Source of the DNA: Geodermatophilus dictyosporus
GTDB taxonomy: Bacteria > Actinomycetota > Actinomycetes > Mycobacteriales > Geodermatophilaceae
Direction: 5' to 3'
Length of the DNA stretch: 64,000 bases
NCBI RefSeq assembly: GCF_900115505.1
Contig: NZ_FOWQ01000009.1
Location: 124,001 to 188,000, forward strand
The stretch's first letter is position 1, and every line of letters starts with the position of its first letter. Shown one piece after another: positions 43,684 through 53,594 of this stretch. A model generated the notes under the pieces. The model made no database searches. It saw only the letters and a program-made list of their open reading frames with translations, and had not been told where the DNA came from. The position numbers and the translations under genes are program-made.

Positions 43684-44415
43684 GTGACCGTCAGCGACCC
43701 CCGGACGATCGACGCCGTCACCCGCTCGGCCGGTGGCCTGCTGGTCCTCGCCGTCACCGAGGACCGGCCCTACACCGCGGAGGACGGCGAGCGGCTGGCC
43801 GGGGAGCTGTGGGCCAAGCTCGACGCCTACGGGCAGGCGCTGCGCTCCGGACGGGTGCCCGAGCGCCGGGGCGACGAGCCGGTCGCCGTCGTCCTCGCCC
43901 CGGCGACCGAGCCGCCCGACGCCGTCCGGGAGGTGCTCGCGGCCGCCGGGCGGGCGCTGGCCGACGCCGGGGTGACCGTCACCTGGCGGCCGCCGACCCG
44001 CCCCGGCCGGGACACCGAGGCGGTGCTGCGCGACCTCGGCGCCGCGCTGCTGGCCGCCGCGCCGGAGGGCGCGACGCGGTTGCGCTACCGCGCGGTCGTC
44101 GCCGGCCCGGTGCGCCGCGACGTGCTCACCGCCGACGGGACCCCGGGCGAGCGGTCCCGGGAGGTGGCGGTGCCCGCCGCGGTCCGCGTCGCCGTCGAGG
44201 AGCTCAAGCGGGTGATGTGGACGCCCGAGCGCGGCACCTGGCTGGAGACCGACGTGGTCCTCGACCGGGCCGCGCGCCGGCTGCTGCCGTTGTTCAACCA
44301 CGACCTCGAGCCCGCCGGCCCGCCGCTGCCGGCCGAGGCGCTGGTCGCCGAGCTGCGCAGCTGCCCGCGCCCGGCCGGCGCCGTCCCGGGGTGGGTGGCC
44401 GCGCGGATCGGCTGA
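43684..44415 (+). CDS. Hypothetical protein with DUF6572-like N-terminus (243 aa)
   Basis: GTG start. The N-terminal [20 protein letters not shown], followed by [20 protein letters not shown], is like DUF6572-type proteins, and the C-terminal part has [20 protein letters not shown] and [14 protein letters not shown]. It is cytoplasmic with no catalytic motif. It lies 46 bp upstream of prfB on the same strand. Confidence 0.65.
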   Translation: MTVSDPRTIDAVTRSAGGLLVLAVTEDRPYTAEDGERLAGELWAKLDAYGQALRSGRVPERRGDEPVAVVLAPATEPPDAVREVLAAAGRALADAGVTVTWRPPTRPGRDTEAVLRDLGAALLAAAPEGATRLRYRAVVAGPVRRDVLTADGTPGERSREVAVPAAVRVAVEELKRVMWTPERGTWLETDVVLDRAARRLLPLFNHDLEPAGPPLPAEALVAELRSCPRPAGAVPGWVAARIG

Positions 44416-44461
44416 GCGCCGCCCCGCGGTCCGGGGGCGGAGCGCACTACCCTGGATCGAC

Positions 44462-45574
44462 GTGGCCGCTGACTTCGCCGTCGTCCTGGACGAGCTCGAC
44501 ACGACCCTCGGGAGCATCGAGTCCGTCATCGACGTCGACCGCCTCCGCCGCGAGGTCGCCGAGCTCGAGCAGCAGGCGGCCGCGCCGGACCTCTGGAACG
44601 ACGTCGAGGCCGCCCAGGCGCTGACCTCCCGGCTGTCCTACCTGCAGGGCGACCTGCGCCGGGTCGAGGAGCTGCGCCGCCGCCTCGACGACGTCGGCGT
44701 GCTGCACGAGATGGCCGAGGAGGAGTCCGACGAGGCCACCGCGGCCGAGGCCGAGCGCGAGCTCGCGGCGCTGCGCAAGGAGATCGACGAGCTCGAGGTC
44801 CGCACGCTGCTCAACGGCGAGTACGACTCCCGCGAGGCGCTGGTCACCATCCGCTCGGAGGCCGGGGGCGTCGACGCGGCCGACTTCGCCGAGATGCTCA
44901 TGCGGATGTACCTGCGCTGGGCCGAGCGGCACCGCTACGCCGTCGAGGTCTACGACACCTCCTACGCCGAGGAGGCCGGCATCAAGTCGGCCACCTTCGC
45001 GGTCAAGCAGCCCTACGCCTACGGCACGCTGTCGGTCGAGCAGGGCACCCACCGGCTGGTGCGCATCTCGCCGTTCGACAACCAGGGCCGCCGGCAGACG
45101 TCGTTCGCCGGCGTCGAGGTGCTGCCCGTCGTCGAGCAGACCGACCACGTGGAGATCCCGGAGAACGAGATCCGCATCGACGTCTTCCGGTCCTCGGGCC
45201 CGGGCGGGCAGAGCGTGAACACCACCGACTCCGCCGTCCGGATCACCCACCTGCCCACCGGCATCGTGGTGTCCTGCCAGAACGAGAAGAGCCAGATCCA
45301 GAACCGGGCGGCCGCCATGCGCGTGCTCCAGGCGCGGCTGCTGGCCAAGCGGCAGGAGGAGCAGCGCGCCGCGATGGACGCGCTCAAGGGCGAGGGCTCC
45401 AGCTGGGGCAACCAGATGCGCTCCTACGTGCTGCACCCCTACCAGATGGTCAAGGACCTGCGCACCGAGCAGGAGACCGGCAACACCGCGGCCGTCCTCG
45501 ACGGCGACATCGACGGCTTCATCGAGGCGGGCATCCGCTGGCGCCGGCAGCAGGAGACGGTCGCCGCGAACTGA
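44462..45574 (+). CDS. prfB: Peptide chain release factor 2
   Basis: 370 aa, GTG start. The GGQ peptidyl-tRNA hydrolysis motif is at residues 248-250 ([16 protein letters not shown]), and the stop-codon recognition region has [15 protein letters not shown] (SPF tripeptide). The frame is continuous, so it has no programmed +1 frameshift. It terminates translation at UGA and UAA. It is followed by ftsE, the usual actinobacterial order. Confidence 0.97.
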   Translation: MAADFAVVLDELDTTLGSIESVIDVDRLRREVAELEQQAAAPDLWNDVEAAQALTSRLSYLQGDLRRVEELRRRLDDVGVLHEMAEEESDEATAAEAERELAALRKEIDELEVRTLLNGEYDSREALVTIRSEAGGVDAADFAEMLMRMYLRWAERHRYAVEVYDTSYAEEAGIKSATFAVKQPYAYGTLSVEQGTHRLVRISPFDNQGRRQTSFAGVEVLPVVEQTDHVEIPENEIRIDVFRSSGPGGQSVNTTDSAVRITHLPTGIVVSCQNEKSQIQNRAAAMRVLQARLLAKRQEEQRAAMDALKGEGSSWGNQMRSYVLHPYQMVKDLRTEQETGNTAAVLDGDIDGFIEAGIRWRRQQETVAAN

Positions 45575-45686
45575 GGGAGGACCCCCGGGCGGGGGCGCCG
45601 CCCCACCCTCGGCGCAGGAGACGCGCCCGGTGCGTCCCGTGGCGAACGGGTCGTCGAGAGCCTCCGGCGAGGTACCGTGGCGCCTC

Positions 45687-46376
<690 letters not shown>

Positions 46377-46419
46377 GTCCCCCTCCCACCGACGACCTGC
46401 ACCTCACGCAAGGGAACCC

Positions 46420-47304
46420 ATGCGCGTCAACTTCGTCCTCTCCGAGGTGGCCACCGGGCTGCGTCGCAACCTGACCATGACGGTCGCGATGATCCTGACC
46501 ACGGCCATCTCGCTCGGCCTGATGGGCACCGGCCTGCTCATCGCCGGGATGATCTCCGACATGAAGGAGATCTACTACGACAAGGTGCAGGTCTCCATCT
46601 TCCTGGCCGACGACGTCACCGACGAGCAGCGCAGCGCGATCGAGGCCCAGCTGTCGGACTCGCCGGAGGTGGCCGCCTACATCTACGAGTCCAAGGAGGA
46701 GGCCTACGAGCGCTTCCGGCAGCAGTTCTCCCAGCAGCCCGAGCTGGTCGAGAACACGCCGCCGGACGCGCTGCCGGAGAGCTTCCGGGTCGAGCTGGTC
46801 AACCCCGAGCGCTACCCGGTCGTGGCCGAGCAGTTCCCCAACGGGCAGAACGGCGTCGACCAGGTGCGCGACGAGGGCGACTTCCTCGACCGCCTGTTCA
46901 GCCTGCTCAACGGCGCCCGCAACGCGACGATCGCGGTGGCCGTCGTCCAGGCGCTGGCGGCGCTGCTGCTGATCTCCAACACCATCCAGCTGGCGGCCTT
47001 CAACCGGCGCAACGAGACCAACATCATGCGGCTGGTCGGCGCCTCGCGCTGGTACACCCAGCTGCCGTTCATCCTCGAGGCCGCGCTGGCCGGGCTGATC
47101 GGCGCGCTGCTCGCCGTCGGCGGCCTGGTGCTGACCAAGGTGCTCTTCGTCGACAAGACGCTGGCCGGGCCGATCAAGGCCGGGATCATCCCGCCGGTCG
47201 ACTGGGGCGCCATCGCCACGATCGCCCCCGTCATCGCCGCCGCCGGTGTGGGCCTGGCCGCGGTCGCCGCCTACGTGACGCTGCGCCTCTACGTCCGACT
47301 GTGA
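46420..47304 (+). CDS. ftsX: Cell-division protein FtsX
   Basis: 294 aa, ATG. One N-terminal membrane segment (ATGLRRNLTMTVAMILTTAI), a large extracellular domain (about 55-165), and three C-terminal segments including AALLLISNTIQLAAFNRRNE and IMRLVGASRWYTQLPFILEA, the FtsX/MacB permease signature. It transmits FtsE ATPase activity across the membrane. Confidence 0.96.
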   Translation: MRVNFVLSEVATGLRRNLTMTVAMILTTAISLGLMGTGLLIAGMISDMKEIYYDKVQVSIFLADDVTDEQRSAIEAQLSDSPEVAAYIYESKEEAYERFRQQFSQQPELVENTPPDALPESFRVELVNPERYPVVAEQFPNGQNGVDQVRDEGDFLDRLFSLLNGARNATIAVAVVQALAALLLISNTIQLAAFNRRNETNIMRLVGASRWYTQLPFILEAALAGLIGALLAVGGLVLTKVLFVDKTLAGPIKAGIIPPVDWGAIATIAPVIAAAGVGLAAVAAYVTLRLYVRL

Positions 47305-47308
47305 CACC

Positions 47309-47326
47309 GTCGGCCTGCCGGCCGAC
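47309..47326 (+). terminator. Hairpin after ftsX
   Basis: GTCGGCC and GGCCGAC pair around TGCC, 5 bp after the ftsX stop. Likely ends the prfB-ftsE-ftsX transcript. Confidence 0.5.
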
Positions 47327-47384
47327 ACCCGTCCGGTGCCGTCCCCCGGGCGCGGCGGGCGGCCACCGGGGGTAGGGGAGCGGC

Positions 47385-48398
47385 ATGACGACGACGGCCG
47401 GTGCCACCGCGGACGACCTCGACACCGGCCGGGCCGACGTCCGGCCGGCGCTGCGACGGCTCGGGGAGGTCGGCGCGTTCGGCGCGGACGACGACGACCC
47501 GACCGAGGCGCTGCTGGCCTCGGTGCGGATGCTCCGTCGGCTCGCGGCGGTGTCGCTGGCCACCGCGTTCGCCGCCTGGTCGCAGCGGATGGTGCTCGAG
47601 TACCTCCGCTGCTGCCCGCCGCCCGCGCCGCTGGACGGCCTGGTCGCGCAGGTGCGCGCGGGCACCGTGCCCGGCGCGACCGCGCTCGCGCCCGCGGTCG
47701 CCGACCTCGCCGGCACCGGCACGCTCCCGGTCGCGGCCGTCCGCGACGGCACGGGCTGGCGGCTGTCGGGCACCGTCGGCTGGGCGTCGAACCTCTTCGA
47801 CGACGCGGTCGTCGTCGTCCCCGCCCGCACGGCCGACGAGGGCCGCCTGGTCGTGCTGTTCCGGCGCACCGACCCCGGCGTGACGCCGACCGGGCCGCAC
47901 GACACGCTGGGCCTGCGCGGCACCGGCACGGGCGGGCTGCACCTCGACGGCCTCGCCGTCGGCCCGGCGCAGGTGCTCAGCGACGACCTGACCGCCTTCA
48001 TGGCGGTGTGCCGCCCGGCGATGCTGCTGCTGCAGACCGCACTCGCCCTCGGCCTCGCCGACGCCGCGCTGTCCGCGGCGCAGGAGCACCTGCCGGCCGT
48101 CCTCCGGGCCGACGGCGACGCCCTCGGCGAACGCCGCGACGACGTCGCCCGGCGGCTGGAGGACCTCGCCGGCGACCGGGTGGGCGTCGGCCCCGGCGAC
48201 CTCGCCCGGCTGCGGCTGGCCGCGCTCGACGTCGCCTCCGAGGCGGTGCGGCTGGAGACCGCGGTCGCCGGTGGGGCGGGGTACCTGGCCGGCAGCGCCA
48301 CCGCCCGCCGCGTGCGGGAGGTGGCGTTCCTGCCCGTGCAGGCCCCCACGTACGGGCAGCTCCGGCGCGAGATCACCGCCGCGGGGCCCCGGCAGTAA
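47385..48398 (+). CDS. Acyl-CoA-dehydrogenase-like flavoprotein
   Basis: 337 aa, ATG start. The central segment [20 protein letters not shown] and [16 protein letters not shown] resemble the beta-domain of acyl-CoA dehydrogenases and DszC-like monooxygenases. The C-terminal helices include [20 protein letters not shown], the usual Rxxxxxxgg.Gy segment. It is shorter than usual (about 380 aa) with a reduced N-terminal domain. Substrate unknown. It ends 11 bp before smpB. Confidence 0.7.
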   Translation: MTTTAGATADDLDTGRADVRPALRRLGEVGAFGADDDDPTEALLASVRMLRRLAAVSLATAFAAWSQRMVLEYLRCCPPPAPLDGLVAQVRAGTVPGATALAPAVADLAGTGTLPVAAVRDGTGWRLSGTVGWASNLFDDAVVVVPARTADEGRLVVLFRRTDPGVTPTGPHDTLGLRGTGTGGLHLDGLAVGPAQVLSDDLTAFMAVCRPAMLLLQTALALGLADAALSAAQEHLPAVLRADGDALGERRDDVARRLEDLAGDRVGVGPGDLARLRLAALDVASEAVRLETAVAGGAGYLAGSATARRVREVAFLPVQAPTYGQLRREITAAGPRQ

Positions 48399-48408
48399 CC
48401 TGGGGTCC

Positions 48409-48885
48409 ATGCCGCGGGAACAGGGGCGCAAGCTGATCGCCCAGAACAAGAAGGCGCGGCACGACTACTCGATCCTCGACACCTACGAGGTCGGCCTGGT
48501 GCTCACCGGCACCGAGGTCAAGAGCCTGCGGGCCGGCCGCGCGTCGCTGGTCGACGGCTTCGCCACCGTCGACGACGGCGAGGTGTGGCTGCAGCACGTG
48601 CACATCCCCGAGTACACGCAGGGGACCTGGACCAACCACGCCCCGCGGCGCAAGCGCAAGGTGCTCATGCACCGCGAGGAGATCGACAAGCTGATCGGCA
48701 AGACCCGCGAGGGCGGCCTGACGCTGGTGCCGCTGGAGCTGTACTTCAAGGACGGCAAGGTCAAGGCGACCCTCGCGCTGGCCAAGGGCAAGAAGTCCTA
48801 CGACAAGCGGCACGACCTGGCCGAGCGCGACTCCCGCCGGGAGATCCAGCGCGCCTTCGGCCGCTACGTGAAGGGACGGCGGTAG
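48409..48885 (+). CDS. smpB: SsrA-binding protein SmpB
   Basis: 158 aa, [41 protein letters not shown] and [20 protein letters not shown] are the SmpB signatures. The basic C-terminal tail ([11 protein letters not shown]) is present. It binds tmRNA (ssrA at 56743) for ribosome rescue. The next gene starts directly at its stop. Confidence 0.97.
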   Translation: MPREQGRKLIAQNKKARHDYSILDTYEVGLVLTGTEVKSLRAGRASLVDGFATVDDGEVWLQHVHIPEYTQGTWTNHAPRRKRKVLMHREEIDKLIGKTREGGLTLVPLELYFKDGKVKATLALAKGKKSYDKRHDLAERDSRREIQRAFGRYVKGRR

Positions 48886-49812
48886 GTGCGCGGTGTCGCC
48901 CTCGACGAGTTCGGCGGGCCCGAGGTCCTGAGCCTGCGCGACGACCTGCCCGACCCGCCCGTCGGCCCCGACACCGTGCGGGTGCGGGTGCGGGCCAGCG
49001 CCGTCAACCCGGTCGACGTGCTGATCCGGGAGGGCGGGCTGGCCGGCGCGTTCCCGCACCACTTCCCGATCGTCCCGGGCTGGGACGTCGCCGGGGTGGT
49101 CGAGGTGGCCGGCCCCGCGGTGACCGCCTTCGCCGCCGGCGACGAGGTCTACGGCTACGTGCGCCGCGACGACGTGCAGTGGGGGACGGCGGCCGAGCTG
49201 GTGCCCGCCCCGCAGCGCTGCCTGGCGCACAAGCCCTCCTCGCTGTCGTTCGCCGAGGCCGCCGGGGTGCCGCTGGCCGGGATGACCGCCTACCAGGCGC
49301 TCACCGAGGCGCTCGAGGTGAGCGAGGGCGAGCGGGTGCTGGTGCACCGCGCGGCCGGCGGCGTCGGGTTCTTCGCCGTGCAGATCGCCGTCGCGCTCGG
49401 CGCGCACGTGATCGGTACCGCGAGCCCGCGCAACCACGGCTTCCTCACCGACGCCGGGGTGGCCGAGGTGCTCGACTACTCCGCCGGGCCGCCGAGCGGG
49501 CAGCTGTCCGAGCCGGTCGACGCCGTCCTCGACCTGGTCGGCGGGGACACCCTGGCCGACGCGCCGCGGCAGGTCCGCGACCCCGCGCGCATCGCCAGCG
49601 TCGTCGACCCCTCGGTGCGCGCGCTGGGCGGGCGCTACGTGTTCGTGCGCCCCGAGCACGAGCACCTCGAGGAGCTCGCCCGGATGGCCGACGCCGGCCA
49701 GCTGCGGGTGCCGGTGGCGCGGGCGTTCCCGCTGGAGCGCCTGGCCGAGGCGCAGGAGCTGGTCTCCGGCGGGCACGTGCGCGGCAAGGTCGTCGTCACG
49801 CTGGACCCGTGA
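48886..49812 (+). CDS. MDR-family quinone oxidoreductase
   Basis: 308 aa, GTG directly after the smpB stop. Begins VRGVALDEFGGPEVLSLRDD; nucleotide-binding loop VLVHRAAGGVGFFAVQIAVA near residue 147; no zinc cysteines. Similar to the gene at 677-1612 but not a close copy. Probably reduces a quinone or enone with NADPH. The downstream amidohydrolase gene overlaps by 4 bp. Confidence 0.85.
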   Translation: MRGVALDEFGGPEVLSLRDDLPDPPVGPDTVRVRVRASAVNPVDVLIREGGLAGAFPHHFPIVPGWDVAGVVEVAGPAVTAFAAGDEVYGYVRRDDVQWGTAAELVPAPQRCLAHKPSSLSFAEAAGVPLAGMTAYQALTEALEVSEGERVLVHRAAGGVGFFAVQIAVALGAHVIGTASPRNHGFLTDAGVAEVLDYSAGPPSGQLSEPVDAVLDLVGGDTLADAPRQVRDPARIASVVDPSVRALGGRYVFVRPEHEHLEELARMADAGQLRVPVARAFPLERLAEAQELVSGGHVRGKVVVTLDP

Positions 49813-50702
49813 GCGTCCCGCCGCCGGCCGGCGACGCCGACGTCCCGCGGTTCTGGCGGGAGCTGGGGCTGCCCGGCCTCGTCGACGTGCACGTGCACTT
49901 CCTCCCGGCCCCGGTGCAGGCGAAGGTGTGGGCCTACTTCGAGGCCGCCGAGACGCACTACGGCGCCGCGTGGCCGGTGCACTACGCGCTGCCCGAGGAC
50001 GAGCGGCTCGCCGTCCTCGCCCGGCTCGGCGTGCGCGCCTTCCCGACGCTGCCCTACCCGCACAAGCCCGGGATGGCCGCCTGGCTCAACGACTGGTCGC
50101 ACGGGTTCGCCGCCGCCCACCCGCAGGTGCTGTCCTCGGCGACGTTCTTCCCCGAGCCGGAGGCGCCGCACTACGTGGCCGAGGCGCTCGACCGCGGCGT
50201 GCGGGTGTTCAAGGTGCACGTGCAGGTGGGCGCCTTCGACCCGCGCGACCCGCTGCTCGACCCGGTCTGGGCGCGGCTGGCCGAGACCGGGACGCCGGTG
50301 GTCATCCACTGCGGGTCCGGCCCGCTGCGCGGCGAGCACACCGGGCCGGCCCCGATGACCGGCCTCCTGGAGCGCCACCCGCGGCTGCAGCTGGTGATCG
50401 CCCACCTGGGCATGCCCGAGTACCGCGAGTTCCTCGACCTGGCCGAGCGGTACGAGCGGGTGCACCTGGACACCACCATGTTCGCCACCGACTTCACCGA
50501 GCGGCTGATGCCCTTCGACCCCGCCGACCGGCCGCGGCTGGCCGCGCTGCGGGACCGGGTGCTGCTCGGCAGCGACTTCCCGTCCATCCCGTACCCCTAC
50601 GCCGAGCAGCTCGCGGCGCTGTCCCGGCTCGACCTCGGCGACGACTGGCTGCGCGCGGTGCTGTGGCACAACGGCGCCCGCCTGTTCGGGGTGGCCGCGT
50701 GA
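49809..50702 (+). CDS. Amidohydrolase 2 family metal-dependent hydrolase
   Basis: 297 aa, GTG in a 4-bp overlap. LVDVHVHFLP is the HxH metal motif at the first strand, VVIHCGSGPL and LQLVIAHLGMPEYREFLDLA carry later His residues, and LLGSDFPSIPYPYAEQL the final Asp. This is the ACMSD/amidohydrolase-2 TIM-barrel group, which includes decarboxylases and lactone hydrolases. Substrate not assignable. Confidence 0.87.
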   Translation: MSVPPPAGDADVPRFWRELGLPGLVDVHVHFLPAPVQAKVWAYFEAAETHYGAAWPVHYALPEDERLAVLARLGVRAFPTLPYPHKPGMAAWLNDWSHGFAAAHPQVLSSATFFPEPEAPHYVAEALDRGVRVFKVHVQVGAFDPRDPLLDPVWARLAETGTPVVIHCGSGPLRGEHTGPAPMTGLLERHPRLQLVIAHLGMPEYREFLDLAERYERVHLDTTMFATDFTERLMPFDPADRPRLAALRDRVLLGSDFPSIPYPYAEQLAALSRLDLGDDWLRAVLWHNGARLFGVAA

Positions 50703-51100
50703 GGCTCGCCGCCGCCGTCCTCGGGACGCCGGACCCGCGCGCCCTGGCCCGCTTCTACCAGCGGCTGCTCGGCTGGCCGCTGCGCGACGACCAGGAGGAC
50801 TGGGCGGCGCTGCGCCCGGCCGGCGGCGGCACCGGGCTGTCGTTCCAACGGGAACGCGACCACGTGCCACCGGTCTGGCCGCCGGAGCCGGACACCCAGC
50901 AGATCCAGGTGCACCTCGACCTGGAGGTCGACGACCTGGACGCGGCCTGCGCGCTCGCCGAGGACGCCGGCGCCCGGCGGATCGGCGGCTACACCGAGCC
51001 GCACGAGGACGTGCGCGTCTACGCCGACCCCGACGGCCACCCGTTCTGCCTGTTCGTGCGGCTGGAAAACGGGTCGCCGCCGTCCGGGGACGCCGCCTAG
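50699..51100 (+). CDS. VOC/glyoxalase-superfamily protein
   Basis: 133 aa, GTG overlapping by 4 bp. LGTPDPRALARFYQRLLGWP and VYADPDGHPFCLFV form the two beta-alpha-beta-beta-beta units of the vicinal-oxygen-chelate fold, with metal-ligand candidates His and Glu reduced compared with true glyoxalase I. Function unknown. Confidence 0.85.
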   Translation: MRLAAAVLGTPDPRALARFYQRLLGWPLRDDQEDWAALRPAGGGTGLSFQRERDHVPPVWPPEPDTQQIQVHLDLEVDDLDAACALAEDAGARRIGGYTEPHEDVRVYADPDGHPFCLFVRLENGSPPSGDAA

Positions 51101-51111
51101 CCTGACCCGCC

Positions 51112-52128
51112 GTGCCCGACGTGCTCCCCGCCGACGTGACCGGCCTCCCCGCGGACCTGACCGCCCGCCCGCTCACCCTCGACGACGCCCCGGCCGCGGC
51201 CGAGCTGCTGGAGGCGGCCGAGGCCGTCGACGACACCGGCGAGCACGAGGACGCCGACGACCTGGCCGAGTGGTGGGGCCGCGGGCTCGTCGACCTGCCC
51301 CGCGACGGCCGCGCCGTGGTCACCGGCGACGGCACGCTGGTGGCCTGGGCGACGTCGATCTCCCAGCGCTCCGGCCGGGAGGCGCTGCGGGTCTGGGCCG
51401 AGGGCCGGGTGCACCCCGCCTGGCGCGGGCGCGGCATCGGCGCGGCGCTGGTCGACTGGCAGGTGCGCCGCGGCACCGAGCAGCACGCGGAGTTCGCCCC
51501 GCCCGGCCTGCCGGGACGGCTGGTGGCCAGCGCCTGGCCCTCGATGACCCCGCTGGCGCGGCTCCTGGAGCGCCGCGGCTTCGCGGTCGAGCGGCTGTTC
51601 GCCTCGATGCAGCGCCCGCTCGAGGACCTGCCCGCCGCCGTCGCGCCCGCGGGGATCGAGCTGGTGCCCTTCACCTGGGACCGCGACGACGAGGTGCGCC
51701 GCGCGCACAACGCCGCGTTCACCGAGCACCACGGCTCCACCGAGCGCGACGAGACGGCCTGGCGCACCTGGTTCACCGGCGTGAAGGCCTTCCGGCCCGA
51801 CCTGTCGGTGCTGGCCCTGGCCGACGGCGTCGTCGCGGGGTACGCCCTCGGGTACGTCTACGACGCCGACACCCGCGCGACCGGGGTCCGCACCCTCCAC
51901 CTCGGCCAGATCGGCGTGCTCCCGGGAGCCCGCGGGCGGGGCGTGGCGGGCGCGACCATCGCCGCCGCGCTGGCCGCCGGTGCGGCCGACGGCTGCGGGC
52001 GGGCCGCGCTCGACGTCGACACCGAGAACACCACCGGCGCGTTCGCGCTCTACGAGCGGGTCGGCTTCCGGGTGGCGCGCACCCACCACTCCTGGGCGTA
52101 CCCGGTCCCGCCGCGGGGTGCTCGCTAG
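51112..52128 (+). CDS. Tandem GNAT-family N-acetyltransferase
   Basis: 338 aa, GTG. Two GNAT units: the first (about 10-165) has the acetyl-CoA loop VHPAWRGRGIGAALVDWQ, the second (about 180-335) has IGVLPGARGRGVAGATIAAA and LDVDTENTTGAFALYERVGF. The tandem form resembles mycothiol-synthase-like acetyltransferases, but nothing proves that substrate. Confidence 0.85.
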   Translation: MPDVLPADVTGLPADLTARPLTLDDAPAAAELLEAAEAVDDTGEHEDADDLAEWWGRGLVDLPRDGRAVVTGDGTLVAWATSISQRSGREALRVWAEGRVHPAWRGRGIGAALVDWQVRRGTEQHAEFAPPGLPGRLVASAWPSMTPLARLLERRGFAVERLFASMQRPLEDLPAAVAPAGIELVPFTWDRDDEVRRAHNAAFTEHHGSTERDETAWRTWFTGVKAFRPDLSVLALADGVVAGYALGYVYDADTRATGVRTLHLGQIGVLPGARGRGVAGATIAAALAAGAADGCGRAALDVDTENTTGAFALYERVGFRVARTHHSWAYPVPPRGAR

Positions 52129-52138
52129 GGTCGCCGGC

Positions 52139-53020
52139 ATGGTCAGCGTCGATCAGCCCGCCTCCCCGGATCCCGCCCTGGCCGGGCGCGCACACCGCGC
52201 CGTCGAGCCGCTGCACAACCACGTGTACTTCGTGTCGGAGACCGAGGAGCACCTCACCGCGGCCGGCCTGCGCCCGGGGCGGATGGTCTACTTCGCCGGC
52301 CGGGCGGCCCCCATGGGCGCGGTCGGCCCGGGCGTGGTGACGGCGACCTTCTCGAACTTCTCCCCGGCGGTCGTCGCCCGGCACGTCCCCCGCGCGTGGA
52401 CGCTGGCCGCCCCGGAGCAGGTGGTCGCCGCCCGCGCCGCCGCCGCCCGCGCCTCGCTGACCCGGCTGCTCGGCGGGGAGCAGGCCGCGGCCGCACCGGA
52501 GGTGGCCGAGCTCGGCGACCTGCTCGCCGACGCCTGCTCGGTGCTGACCGCCGAGGGCCGCCCGCTCTACGCCGGCCACGCCGACCTGCCCTGGCCCGAG
52601 GACCCGGTCACCCGGCTCTGGCACGCCGCCACGCTGCTGCGGGAGTGGCGGGGCGACGCGCACGTCGCCGTCCTCGTGCGGCACGGCCTGTCGGGCATGG
52701 AGGCGCTGCAGACCCACGTCGCCACCGGCCGGGCCTTCCTCGAGCCGGTCGCCCAGACGCTGCGCGGGTGGACCGACGACGAGTGGGCCGCCGGCTGGTC
52801 CCGGCTGGCCGAGCGCGGGCTGGTCACCGGCCGCGCGCTGACCGAGGCGGGCCAGCGGCTGCGCGCCGAGCTGGAGGCCGAGACCGACGCGCTGTCGACC
52901 GCCCCGTGGCAGCACCTCGGGCCCGAGCGGACCGCCCGCGCCACCGCGCTCGGCAAGCAGCTGTCGGGCACCATCGTCGCGGCCGGCGCCTACCCGGCCG
53001 GGGTCTTCGCCGGCCGGTGA
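52139..53020 (+). CDS. SCO6745-family protein
   Basis: 293 aa, ATG. Begins with AHRAVEPLHNHVYFVSETEE and contains FAGRAAPMGAVGPGVVTATF and VAVLVRHGLSGMEALQTHVA, the features of the SCO6745 family of actinobacterial helical proteins with a winged-helix-like C-terminus (EEWAAGWSRLAERGLV-like). Function not established. The next gene overlaps by 4 bp. Confidence 0.75.
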   Translation: MVSVDQPASPDPALAGRAHRAVEPLHNHVYFVSETEEHLTAAGLRPGRMVYFAGRAAPMGAVGPGVVTATFSNFSPAVVARHVPRAWTLAAPEQVVAARAAAARASLTRLLGGEQAAAAPEVAELGDLLADACSVLTAEGRPLYAGHADLPWPEDPVTRLWHAATLLREWRGDAHVAVLVRHGLSGMEALQTHVATGRAFLEPVAQTLRGWTDDEWAAGWSRLAERGLVTGRALTEAGQRLRAELEAETDALSTAPWQHLGPERTARATALGKQLSGTIVAAGAYPAGVFAGR

Positions 53021-53550
53021 CCGCCCGGCTGCCCGACGGACCCGACGACGGGCCGGCCGCCGAGCTGCTGCGCGCCCGCCGCGGCGGCGTGCTGACCACG
53101 CTCGACCGGCTGCTGCTGCACAGCCCGCCGGTGGCGGAGGGCTGGAACGCGCTGCTGGGCGCGCTGCGCGGGGCCACCACGCTGCCCGCCGACCTGCGCG
53201 AGCTCGTCGTCCTGCGGGTCGCGGTCCTCAACGCGGCGGAGTTCGAGTGGACCTCCCACGCGCCCATCGCCCGCCGCGCCGGGCTCACCGACCTGCACCT
53301 GCGGGTGCTGCGCACGGCCGACGCCACCGCCGAGCCGGTGTGGTCGCCGGTGCAGGCCGCCGTCCTCGCCTTCACCGACGCCTCCACCCGCCACGTCGCC
53401 GTCCCCGACGAGGTCTTCGCGGCGGTGCGGGAGCACCTCGACGACCGGCAGGTCGTCGAGCTCGCGGTGCTGGTCGGCGGCTACGGGATGGTGTCCCGGT
53501 TGCTCGTCGCCCTCGCCGTCCCCCCGTCGGACGGGGAGGTTCCCGGCTGA
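53017..53550 (+). CDS. Carboxymuconolactone-decarboxylase-family protein
   Basis: 177 aa, GTG in a 4-bp overlap. LRELVVLRVAVLNAAEFEWTSHAPIARRAGL is the AhpD/CMD helical signature, here described by its ELVVLRVA, EFEW and H parts; the usual CxxC pair is absent, so it is closer to decarboxylase-like than to AhpD peroxidase members. Likely multimeric, cytoplasmic. Confidence 0.82.
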   Translation: MTARLPDGPDDGPAAELLRARRGGVLTTLDRLLLHSPPVAEGWNALLGALRGATTLPADLRELVVLRVAVLNAAEFEWTSHAPIARRAGLTDLHLRVLRTADATAEPVWSPVQAAVLAFTDASTRHVAVPDEVFAAVREHLDDRQVVELAVLVGGYGMVSRLLVALAVPPSDGEVPG

Positions 53551-53594
53551 GCCGTTCCTCCCTATGGTCTGGGTCACAGTCCAGGGGAGGCGTC

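Noticed and set aside
44462-45574. Programmed frameshift in prfB
   Set aside because: The gene is one uninterrupted frame with no early TGA; many actinobacteria lack the frameshift.
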